DNA of 64,000 nucleotides from NCBI GenBank assembly GCA_029783825.1, contig JAREIK010003116.1, forward strand, positions 32,863 through 96,862, given 5' to 3'. Below, piece by piece: positions 24,901 through 37,400 of this stretch. This stretch comes from Sapria himalayana (Eukaryota; Streptophyta; Magnoliopsida; Malpighiales; Rafflesiaceae). How positions within the stretch are numbered: the first letter of the stretch is position 1; each line of letters starts with the position of its first letter. The position numbers and the translations under genes were made by a program. Under the pieces are notes generated by a model that was given only the letters and a program-made list of their open reading frames with translations, made no database searches and had not been told where the DNA came from.

Positions 24901-27900
24901 AACATCTTTAGAATAAATGTGAAGCTCTGATTAAAAAGTAGCATTAAATAAGTTTTGGAAATGTCTCATTAGTCTTTGCTCAAATAATTTGAGTGAGTTT
25001 TTTGATGCTCAAATAATTAGCATCAAATGCCCTTGGATTCCTGTTTAGATTTAATTCAGAGTAAAACTAGGGGTGAAAGTGTAAGTTTTTTGTTTCCTTC
25101 TCTTCATTTTTATTGATTTCTTTTTACTTGGATTTAGAGGTTGTAGAATCATATCATATTAGAAAGTTACTTTCATGGATGCTTTCTTCTCCATTGCATT
25201 TCTGCCTTTTAGAGGATATGTTTCGTTTTCACTCCCCCCAATACTAGCTTGAATTTGATCTTCTCTTGTTCTCGAAAGATAGAAATTGTAGTTAATTACT
25301 ATTGTCATCAGTTTCTACACGGCTTTGATTTACAAACTGTGGAAAGTGGAGTTGTACATGGCTTATGCATCATATCTTCGGCATCGTGTTTAGTGTTGCT
25401 ATTTTGTGAAGTTTAATTAGTTATGTTTCCATCATTCTATGCAGATTTTGTGATGTTGGTGCTGGTTTTGTCGTTGATTTTGCCTTAGTTGAGTTATCTG
25501 CTGCCTATTTTCAGGCTACAATTCTGCCACATAGTTATAATGATTTCTTTTCCATTTCCCATTTTCAAGCTCAGTCTCCAGTTCATATTGGAAGGTCCTA
25601 TTTGTTAATTACAAGAGATAAAGAGTGGGCAATTCTTGTTGTTGGCTTTGAGCAGTTTAAGAAATGAATGTTGAAATTGTGTTATATTTTTTTTGATTTG
25701 TAAGAAGTCCGAGTTCCCCTTTGTACTTGAAAACTGTATTCTTGGTATGGATTGTAAAGAATGTTGTTCTTATGTGCATGCAGTATTACAATAACAGGTG
25801 AAAATATATTTACAATAATTATTAAATTTAAATTTATTTAAATCATAATCTTCCTTGACGCTTTTACTAAGTGTCATAGTTTAAAAAAAATTTATGATAG
25901 CTACAACATATAATGACATTTTTTTGCAGTGTCGTAGAATAATACCTTGACACTAAAATTAAGTGTCATTGTTAATAAAAATGACACTTTATTTTAGTGT
26001 AAAGGTATGATTCAATGACACTGCAAAAAAATGTCATTATATGTATAGACTTTTTATGTCACGCTAGTGGATGACGCTATCGATAAGCAGCATTATTTAT
26101 ATATAATGACGTTTTTAAGCATCATTGATTATGGTTTTTGTTGTAGTGATTTTTCTTCAACACAGTAGAAGAGAAATCATCTTCTTTTGATTCATCTTCA
26201 GTTAAATTTTTATAATCATCTATCATCTCATTTAAAGCATTTAAAACCTTTTCACCAAATATTTAGCCAATTCCTATCCATAATGCTAAGTGTACTTAAC
26301 CTTGAGATATTTGAGCTTATATCTAGGATCCAACACTACTGCTACAAAAAACATAATATTTGTTGACTGAAGAGAACCCCAATATTTGTTGAATTTATGC
26401 CTCATTTTCATACCCATTCCAGACACCATTGTATCTCTACTATTTTCACAAAGCTCAATTTTTTTCAAAATTCGAATAATCTCAGGAAAATAAACACTAG
26501 AGGTAGAATATTATGAGCCAGAAAATTTACAAGTTACCTCATAAAAAGTTTTCAAGAAACGAGCCAAAATTTTGGCATTTGTTCAGTCTCTCTCAGTTGG
26601 AACGTTTGAACCAAACTTTTTCAAAAACCTTTTGTCTTTGTCCTCCAACTTATCAAATTCTTTTTGATATTTTATATCAGTTTGTAGCATCAAATAAGTT
26701 GAATTCCATCTTGTAGGACAATCTAATTGCAATGAAGATCCATATGTCAAGTTTGCTTCTCGACACATAACTTAAACATATCTAATCTTTTAGGACTACT
26801 CCTCACATATTTCACCACACCTCTAATTTTTTGAATGGCACCCTCAGCTACTGCAATGCCATCTCTGACAATTAAGTTTAGGATATGAGCACAACATCTC
26901 ATATGAAAATGCTAGCCTCTCAAAGGTACAACACTTTTCTTCACAAGCCTTTTTTTCATTTGTTCAACTGCAACATCATTATTTGATGCATTGTCAACAG
27001 TAATGAACATCAACTTTCTAAAACCCCATTCATTCATGCAAAACTCAATAGCATTTCTAATATTAACTCCAGAATGACTTTTAATTACACAAAAGTTTCA
27101 AAGCCTTTTATGCATATTCCATTGAGAATCAATGGAATGAACAGTCAAACATATATAATACAAATTTCGAATGCTAGTCCAAGTGTCGGTAGTCAATGAA
27201 ACTCTACAACAATGAGATGATATGCTATCAAATAATTTCTTCTTTTCCTTCACAAACAAAGAAAAATAATCCCTCAGTGTAGAGTGCCTATATGGAATTT
27301 TAAATTGAGGCACACTAACTTCACAAAACTCCTTAAACTCATCCCTCTCAACAAAATAAAAAGGCAATTCATCTTTTATGATCATTTTCACCAAAGCCTC
27401 CCTAATTAGTTGTTGATCAAATTGCCAACAAGTTAATTTGTTATCCTCTGAACTAGTACCTTAAGTGAAACTCAACAAAGATTGTGACTTGTCTTTACCT
27501 TTGTGAGCTTCTATTAATTCTTTTTTGTGTAAAAATTTCCTACAAGTCTTTCTCAAGTATTTCCATAAACCCAAAGTACCTTGATCACTTTTTGCCAAGT
27601 ATTCTTTCCTACACCATATACAAGCGGCCCTACCAGTTTCATTTCCCTCTGAATCAATTAATATCTCATAAGTTTCCCAAACAGCAGACTTATACTTTTT
27701 ATGAGCTTGAGGTTCAGATGTACATTGACTTTCTTTTACATTTGGAATTGAAGAACCTGCCGTAACAATAGGAGGGTTCGTGAAAAAATGATGATTGGAT
27801 TTACCAGTACTTTGAACATTTGAGAGGTGATCATCTTCAATTTATTATATTTTTCGTTTACCGCTGGATTGTGCCTTCTGCATTGCCATTAATTAATATG

Positions 27901-28469
27901 ATATGTTAAGCATAAATACATATAAATATTTCAAACAAGCAAGCTCTACAAAACTGACTGTAACACATTCATCCCACTCATTCGGCCCAACCATAACACC
28001 ACAACAAATACTCAACAAAACTGATTGAGACACATAATAATAATCATTAATCACTCAATTCTCATCAGAAAAACAAACCAAAAGGCTGGTGGCATCTGTG
28101 ACACGGTGGAGGCAACCAGAAGTGCGACGGACAAGGGCTGGACCTAACTGAACAAGGCTGGAACTGGCGTGAGGTGGCCTGGAACTCAGTCGAAATAGCA
28201 ATAGGTGTGTCGGAATTGGATGGGCAGTAGCGGAATTGGTGGCATCTTCATGTTATATATATATATATATTCCAGGTTCTAGTTTCGGTTTTTTAGGATG
28301 GGATGGTTCTCGGGATGGATATTGCTTAAGACCCAGAACCATCCCAAAAAAAATACGTGACAGAATGGGAAGGGAAAAGTCAAAGTCAATGGATTTTTCT
28401 CAGTCCCGATTCTTTCGGGACAAAACTTTGGGTCGGGTCACGAATCTTCGAGTCCCGTGAGCAGCCCTA

Positions 28470-28477
28470 CTAAATGT
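28470..28477. repeat. Right target-site duplication of hAT-2
   Basis: CTAAATGT, paired with CTCAATGC at 20015-20022. Two mismatches indicate age. The uninterrupted satellite reads CTAAATGC at this point. Confidence 0.8.
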
Positions 28478-31400
28478 ATATAAAGTTAAATCAGTAAATT
28501 CCTAAACCCCGTAATGCCTAAATACATAAACCATTAAACAGCTAAATACTACATAATAATTAATAAATCTATTTTTTAATGCTATTCATTATATTTTTAA
28601 ATATTAATTTTAATTATTAATTAGTGTATTTATTTAGAAATATTTATTACAAAATAAATTATGAGTGGGACAAATATAATTTAAATAACATATTATTTAT
28701 ATAATAAAAATATATGCTTATAAAAGAAGTATAAATTTAAAAATTAAAATTTTTATCAAGTAATATAAGTTACTTTAATTTTGAATCAATTTGGTTTTTG
28801 TAAATATTTTTTAATTAATATCTATCTTAATATTTATAGTTTATAAATTTAATTTTTGATCATTATTATAATATCTATGAATAATATTATTTTAATTAAA
28901 TTTATATGATATATAATAATTAATATTATTATAACAAAATATTATATTAAAATTTCAAAAAATTTTAAATATTATTATATTTTCAAATGTTATAATCTAT
29001 TAAAATGACAAAAAATTATAGAAATTTTTTTTGTTATTTTATTTTATTAAATAAAACATATAAACCACTAAAAGCCTAAAAACATAAATTGCTAAACTCT
29101 TAACGACGAAACTTCTAAATACTTAAATCATTAAACTGGTATACATTAATAATAAATCATAAATCTCATTTTAATTTTTATTCAGTATATTTTTAAATTT
29201 TTATTTTAATTATTTATCAATTTATTTTATAGAAATATTAATTACAAAATAAATTATTAGTGAGACAGATCTAATTTAAATTAAACCGGTATCCCTAAAT
29301 AATAAATAATAAATCTCATTTTTTTCATTATAATTTTAAATATTAATTTTAATTATGTATTTGTTTATTTATATATAAATATTAATTACAAAATAAATTG
29401 AGTTAGACAAATATAATTTATATGAATTATTTTTCATCAAAAAATTATTGATAAACTTTTTAAAAGAAAAAAAAATTCAAAACAAAAAATTATTATATAG
29501 TAATATATTTTGATTTTCTTCTGAATAATTTTAGGTTTTGTAATTATATTTTAATTGATATCTATCTTATTAATAATAGATTATTAATTTATTTTTTGAT
29601 ATTTATTTGAATATTTATCAATAAAATTGTTTATATTGAATTTATATGATATATAAATATAATGATTATTATAACTAAATATTGTATTAACATTTAAAAA
29701 AATTTAAAAATTATTATATTTTCAAAGGTTATAACCGATGAAAATGAGAAAAAATAACAATTGGTTTATAGATTATTATAACCTTTGAAAATATCAAAAA
29801 ATAAAAAAAAAATTTATTATTATATTTTTTTAATAAAACCTATAAACCACTAAATGCATACACAGTTAAATCGGTAAACTCCTAAACCTCATAATGCCTA
29901 AATACATAAACCATTAGACTGCTATATACTACTTAATAATTAATAAATCTAATTTTTATTTCTATTTATTATAATTTTAAATATTTATTTTAATTATTTA
30001 TTAGTTTATTTCTATAGAAATATTTATTACAAATTAAATTATGAGTGCGATATATATATTTTAAAAAATTTATTTTTAATCAAAAAAATATAGACGCTTA
30101 TAAAAGAAGTAAAAATTTAAAAATTAAAAATTATTATTCAGTAAGATATTTTAGTTTAATCTTGAATCGATTGGGTATTGTAAATATTTTTTAATTAATA
30201 TCTATCTTAATAATAATAGTTTATTAATTTAATATTTGATCATTATAATATTATCTATCAATAAAATTGTTTATATTGAATTTATATGATATATAATTAT
30301 TAATATTAAAATAACTAAATATTGTATTCACATTTCAAAAAATTTTAAATATTATTATATTTTCAAAGGTTAAACCTATGAAAATGAGAAAAAATAACAA
30401 TTTTTTTTGTTATTTTATTGTTTTAATAAAACCTATAAACCACTAAATACCTAAAAACATAAATTGCTAAACTCCTAAATGACAAAACCTATCAATACTT
30501 AAACCATTAAACAGGTGTACATTAATATAAAATCTAAAATCTCAATTTAATTGTTATTATGTATAATTTTATATTTTTATTTTAATTATTTATCAGTTAA
30601 TTTTTTAGAAATATTAATTACAAAATAAATTATTAGTGAGACAGATCTAATTTAAATAAATTATTTTTCATCAAAAAAAATATATATCCTTATAAAAAGA
30701 GGCAAAATTTTAAAAACAAAAATTTATTATTTAATAATATATTTTATTTTTATTTTGAATCATTTTAGATTTTGTAATTATATTTTAATTTATATAATTA
30801 TTATTAATAATAGTTTTAATTTTTTATTGATCATTATTATAATATGTATTAATAAAATTATTTATATTGAGTTTACATTATATATAATTATTATGATTAT
30901 TATAACTAAATATTATATTCACATTTAAAAAAAATTAAAAATTATTATATTTTCAAAGATTATAACCTTTAAAATCAAAAAAATTAAATATTTTATTTTT
31001 TCATTCTTTAAATAAAAACTATAAATCACTAAAGGCCTAAACACTTAAATCACGAAACCCCATAACACCTAAATACTTAAACCATTAAACTAGTATATCC
31101 TAAATAATAAATAATAAATCTCTATTTTATTTGTATTCATTATAGTTTTAAATATTCATTTTAATTATTTATTAATTTATTTTTATAGAATTATAAATTA
31201 AAAATAAATTTTGAGGAAGACAAATATAATTTAAATAATTTACTTTTAATACAAAAAAATATAAACTTATAAAAAGAAGCAAAACTTCAAAAAAATTATT
31301 ATTTAGTAATATATTTTATTTTGATTTTGAATAAATTTATGTTTTGCAAATATATTTTAAATAATATCTTTTTTTAATAATAGTTTATTAATTTATTTTT

Positions 31401-34400
31401 TGATCATTAATATAATATCTATCAATATAATTGTTTATATTGAATTTATATGATATATAATTATTAAGATTATCATAACTAAATATAGTATTCACATATA
31501 AAAAAAATTTAAAAATTATTATATTTTCAAATGTTATAACCTTCAAAAATGATAAAAAATAACAAAAATAAATTTTTTGTTATATAATTGTTTAAATAAA
31601 ACGTATAAACCATTAATAACTAAATACATTAATCTCTAAACTTTTAAACCCGATACCCCTAAATACTTAAACATTTAAACTCGTAAACCTTAAATATAAT
31701 TTAAATAATTTTTATAAATATTAATTACAAAATAAATTATGAGTGATACAAATATAATTTAAATAATATATTTTTCATAAATAAAATATATAATCTTATA
31801 AAATGATGTAAAAACTAAAAAAAAATTATTATTTAGTAATAAATTTTACTTTGATTTCGAATCATTTTAGGTTTTTTAAATATATTCTAATTTATATATA
31901 TCATATTAATAATAGTTTATTAATTTATTTTTTGATAATTGATATAATATTTATCAATAAAATTGTTTATATTTAGTTGGTATACATTTTGAAAATAAAT
32001 TTTTCGTTATTTCATTATTTAAATAAAACCTATAAACCACTAAATGCCTAAAAACATAAATTGCTAAACTCCTAAATGACAAAACCTTAAAATACTTAAA
32101 CCATTAAATTGGTATACATTAATAATAAATCATAAATCTGAAAATAATTTTTATTAAGTATAATTTTAAATTTTTATTTTAATTATTTATCAGTTTATTT
32201 TTTATAGAAATATTAATTACAAAATAAATTATTAGTGAGACAGTTCTAATTTAAATTAAACTGGTATCCCTACGTAATAAATAATAAATCTTATTTTTTT
32301 TTTATAATTTTAATTATTCATTTTAATTATTTATTTGTTTATTTATACATAAATATTAATTACAAAAATAAATTGAGTTAGTCAAATATAATTTATATAT
32401 ATTATTTTTTATCAAAAAATTATAGATAAACTTTTTAAAAGAAAAAAAATATCTAAACAAAAAATTATTATATAGTAATATATATTGCTTTGCTTCTGAA
32501 TCATTTTAGGTTTTATAAATATATTTTAATTGATATCGATCTTTTTTTAATTGATATCTATCTGATTAATTATAGATTATTAATTAATTTTTTGATCATT
32601 ATTAGAATATTTATCAATAAAATTGTTTCTATTGAATTTATATGATATATAAATATAATGATTATTATAACTAAATATTGAATTCACTTTTGAAAAAAAT
32701 TTAAAAATTATTATATTTACAAAGGTTTATAACCTTTGGAAATATGAAAAAAAAATAAAAATAAATATTTTGTTATTTTATTTTTTAAATAAATCCTATA
32801 AACCACTAAATGCATACACAGTTATATTAGTAAACTCCTAATCCCCGTAATGCCTAAATACATAAACGATTAAACCGCTATATACTACTTAATAATTAAT
32901 AAATTTAATTTTTATTTCAATTTATTATTATTTTAAATATTCATTTTAATTATTTATTAGTTTATTTTTATAGAAATTTTTATTACAAAATAAATTATGA
33001 GTGCGACACATATAATTTAAATAATTTATTTTTAATCAAAAAAATATATATGCTTTTAAAAGAAGTATAAAAGAAGTATTATTAAAATTAAAAATTATTA
33101 TCAACTAATATATTTTACTTTAATTTTGAATCAATTTGGGTTTTGTAAATATTTTTTAATTAATATCTATCTTATTATAAATAGTTTATTAATTTAATTT
33201 TTGATCATTATTATAATATCTATCTATAAAATTATTTATATTTATTTTATATGATATAGAATTATTAAAATTATTATAATTAAATATTGTATTCAAATTT
33301 CAAAAAATTTTAAATATTATTAAATTTTCAAAGGTTATAACATTTGAAAATGACAAAAAATTACAATTTTTTTTCTTATTTTATTGTTTAAATAAAACCT
33401 ATAAATCACTAAATCCCTAAAAACATAAATTGCTAAACTCTTAAACGATAAAACCACAAAATACTTAAACCATTAAACTGGTATACATTAATAATAAATC
33501 ATAAATCTCATTTTAATTTTTATTCAGTATAATTTTAAAGTTTTATTTTAATTATTTATCATTTTATTTTTATAGAAATATTAATTACAAAATAAATTAT
33601 TAGTGAGACAGATATAACTTAAATTAAACCGGTATACCCTAAATAATAAATAATAAATCTTATTTTTTTTTATAATTTTAAATATTCATTTTAATTATTA
33701 ATTTTTTATTTTTATATAAATATTAATTAAAAAATAAATTACGAGTTAGACAAATATAATTTATATAAATTATTTTTCATCGATAATATAGATAAACTTA
33801 TAAAAAGAATAAAAAATAGAAAAACTAAAATTTATTATATAGTAATATATTTTGCTCTCCTTTTGAATCATATTTGGTTTTGTAATTATATTTTAATTGA
33901 TATCTATCTTATTATTAATTGTTTATTAATTTATTCTTTGATCAATATTAGAATATTTATCAATAAAATTGTTTATATTGAATTTATATGATATATAAAT
34001 ATAATGATTATTATAACTAAATATTAAATTCACTTTTGAAAAAAATTTCAAAATTATTATATTTCCAAAGGTTATAACCTTTGGAAATATAAAAAAATAA
34101 AAAAAATAAATTTTATGTTATTTTATTTTTTAAATAAAACCTATAAAATACTAAATTCATACACAGTTATATCAGTAAACTCCTAAACCCCGTAATACAT
34201 AAATACATAAACCATTAAACCGCTATATACTACTTAATAATTAATAAATTGAATTTTTATTTTAACTTATTATTATTTTAAATATTCATTTTAATTTTTT
34301 ATTAGTTTATTTTTATAGAAATTTTTTTTACAAAATAAATTATGAGTGGGACACATATAATTTAAATAATTTATTTTTAATCAAAAAGAATATATATGCT

Positions 34401-37400
34401 TTTAAAAGAAGTATAAAAGAAGTATTATTATAAATTAAAAATTATTATCAACTAATATATTTTACTTTAATTTTGAATCAATTTGGGTTTTGTAAATATT
34501 TTTTAATTAATATCTATCTTATTATAAATAGTTTATTAATTTAATTTTTGATCATTATTATAATATCTATCAATAAAATTGTTTATATTTATTTTATATG
34601 ATATAGAATTATTAAAAATATTATAACTAAATATTGTATTCAAATTTCAAAAAATTTTAAATATTATTAAATTTTAAAAGGTTATAACATTTGAAAATGA
34701 CAAAAAATTACAAATCTTTTTTCTTATTTTATTGTTTAAATAAAACCTATAAATCACTAAATGCCTAAAAACATAAATTGCTAAACTCTTTAACGATAAA
34801 ACCTCAAAATACTTAAACCATTAAACTGGTATACTTTAATAAAAAATCATAACTCTCATTTTAATTTTTATTGAGTATAATTTTAAATTTTTAATTTAAT
34901 TATTTATCAGTTTATTTTTATCGCAATATTAATTACAAAATAAATTCTTAGTTAGACAGATATAACTTAAATTAAACAAGTATACCCTAAATAATATATA
35001 ATAAATCATATTTTTTTAATTATAATTTTAAATATTCATTTTAATTATTAATTTTTTTTTTTTATATAAATATTAATTAAAAAATAAATTATGAGTTAGA
35101 CAAATATAATTTATGTAAATTATTTTTTAACAAAAAAATATAGATTAACTTTTTAAAATAAAAAAAAATTTTAAAACAAAAAATTATTATATAGTAATAT
35201 ATTTTGCTTAGCTTATGAATCATTTTATGTTTTGTAATTATATTTTAATTGATATCTATCTTATTAATAATAGATTATTAATTTATTTTTTGATCATTAT
35301 TAGAATATTTATCACAAAAATTATTTATGTTGAATTTATATGATTTATAAATATAATGATTATTATAACTAAATATTAAATTCACTTTTGATAAAAATTT
35401 AAAATTATTATATTTTCAAAGGTTATAACCTTTGAAAATATCAAAAAATAATAAAAATAATGTTTTGTTATTTTATTTTTTAAATAAAACCTATAAACCA
35501 CTAAATGCATACTCAATTAAATATGTTAACACCTAAACCCTGTAATACCTAAATACATAAGCCATTAAACCACTATTTAATACATAATAATTAATAAATC
35601 TAATTTTAATTTTTATTTATTATAGTTTAAAATATTCATTTTATTTATTTATTAGTTTATCTTTATAGAAATATTTATTATAAAATAAATAATGAGTGCG
35701 ACAAATATAATTTAAATAATTTATTTTTAATCAAAAAATATATATACACTTATAAAAAAAGTAAAAATTTAAAATTAAAATTATTATCCACTAATATATT
35801 TTACTTTAATTTTGAATCAATTTGGGTTTTGTAAATATTTTTTAATTAATATCTATCTTATTATTAGGAGTTTATTAATTTAATTTTTCATCATTATTAT
35901 AATATCTATCAATAAAATAGTCTATATTGAATTTATCTTATATATAATTACTAATATTATTAAAACTAAATATTGTATTCTAATTAAACAAAATTTTAAA
36001 TTTTATTATATTTTCAAAGGTTATAACCTATGAAAATGAGAAAAAATTACAATTTTTTTTTTTGATATTTTATTGATTAAATAAAACCTATAAACGACTA
36101 AATGCCTAAAAACCTAAATCGCTCAACTCCTAAAAGACAAAAACTATAAATTCTAAAATCATTAAACTAGTATACATTATTAAAAAATCATAAATATCAT
36201 TTTAATTTTTATACAGTATAATTTTAAATTTTTATTTTAATTAATTTTTAGTTTATTTTTATAGAAATATTAAATACAAAATAAATTATTAGTAACATAG
36301 ATCTAATTTAAATTAGACCGGTATATCCTAAATAATAAATATTTATTTATTTATAAATAAAGATTAATTACAAAATAATTTGAGTTACACAAATATAATT
36401 TATATAAATTATTTTTCAACAAAAAATTATAGATAAACTTTTTAAAATAAAAAAAAATTACCAAACAAAAAATTATTATATCATAATATATTTTGCTTTG
36501 CTTCTGAATCATTTTAGGTTTTGTAAATATATTTTAATTGATATCTATATTATTAATAATAGATTATTAAGTTATTTTTTCATCATTATTAGAATATTTA
36601 TCGATAAAAATATTTATATTAAATTTATATGATATATAAATATAATGATTATTATAACTAAATATTGTATTTTGAAAAAAAATTTAAAATTATTATATTT
36701 TCCAAGGTTATAACCTTTGAAAATGTCAAAAAATAAAAATAAATATTTTTTTTGTTATTCTATTGTTTAAATATAACCTATACACTACTAAATGCCTAAG
36801 AATTTAAATCACTAAACTACAAAATTCCGATACCCCTATATAGATAATCCTTTAAATTAGTATACCCTAAATAATATTTAATAATGTTCATGTTAATATG
36901 TTTTCATTATAATTTAAAAAAATCATTTTGATTGTTTTGTTTTTAATTTTAAATATGTATTAATTATAAAATAAATTATGAGTTAAAAATATAATTGATA
37001 AAAATTATTTTTCATCAAAAAATTGATAAGCTTATAAAAAGAATATAAATTTAAAAACAAATAATTATTATTTAGAAATATATTTTGCTTTGATTTTGAA
37101 TCATTTTAGGTTTTAATATTATATTTTAAGTAGTATCAATCTTATTTATAATAGATTTTTAATTTATTTTTTGATAATTATTAGAATATCTATCAATAAA
37201 ATTGTTTATATTTAATTTATATGATATATAATTATTATGATTATTATAAATAAATATTGTATTCACTTTTGTATTCATTATAATTTTAAATATTTATTTT
37301 AATTATTTATTAGTTTATTTTTATAGAATTATAAATTACAAAATAAATTTTGAGGAATACAAATATAATTTAAATAATTAAATTTTAATAACAAAAATAT

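Larger units (their letters stand above)
21390..26148. mobile_element. CACTA (En/Spm-type) element nested in hAT-2, non-autonomous
   Basis: It starts CACTACAACAAAA and ends TTTTTGTTGTAGTG, with imperfect terminal inverted repeats of about 32 bp that both reach a shared AATGATGCTT. The flanking 3-bp duplication is ATT (21387-21389 and 26149-26151). Both subterminal zones (21420-21670 and 25850-26130) contain many short repeats in both orientations of the types TGACGCTTTT, AATGACAC and GTGTCATT, typical of CACTA. No CACTA transposase is seen in its 4.76 kb. The interior holds a possible captured gene piece (22130-22600), a heat-shock-element-like array (22886-22913), a decayed copia fragment (23450-24900) and unrecognised sequence (25000-25800). 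Confidence 0.93.
20840..27889 (-). pseudogene. Broken hAT transposase gene of hAT-2
   Basis: Read on the - strand from an ATG at 27889. In pieces it shows a BED-like zinc finger (CIWC ... about 27640), the RNase H-like core with TTDTWTS (near 27190) and VDNASNND (near 27000), a CCAHILNLIV segment (near 26890), CPTRWNSTYLML (near 26700) and VLDPRYKLKYL (near 26310). After the CACTA insertion the hAT C-terminal dimerisation region continues at 21386-20992 (EELDRYWED ... YESTF ... LICLQDWL). A canonical GT-AG intron of 90 bp can be read at 20990-20901, after which the frame continues to about 20840. Stops after the first 14 codons, a stop near 27460, frameshifts and the CACTA insertion make it non-functional. 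The last catalytic glutamate (YESTF) is still visible. Confidence 0.88.
20023..28469 (-). mobile_element. Old hAT element (hAT-2), interrupted by a CACTA element
   Basis: The ends are TAGGGGTGCTCATGGGAC on the left and, as reverse complement of the right end, TAGGGCTGCTCACGGGAC (16 of 18 match). The flanking 8-mers CTCAATGC (20015-20022) and CTAAATGT (28470-28477) are a decayed 8-bp target duplication in the satellite, which normally reads CTAAATGC there. Without the nested CACTA the element is about 3.7 kb, a normal hAT size. Its transposase runs on the - strand. The subterminal regions (20030-20200 and 28280-28460) are rich in GGGAC/CGGGA motifs, usual for hAT transposase binding. 20220-20830 and 27900-28250 are non-coding flanks. 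A second copy starts at 62793. Confidence 0.92.

Noticed and set aside
28254..28270. TA microsatellite as a separate feature of interest
   Set aside because: Ordinary short TA run shared by both copies of the old hAT; used only as evidence that they are homologous.
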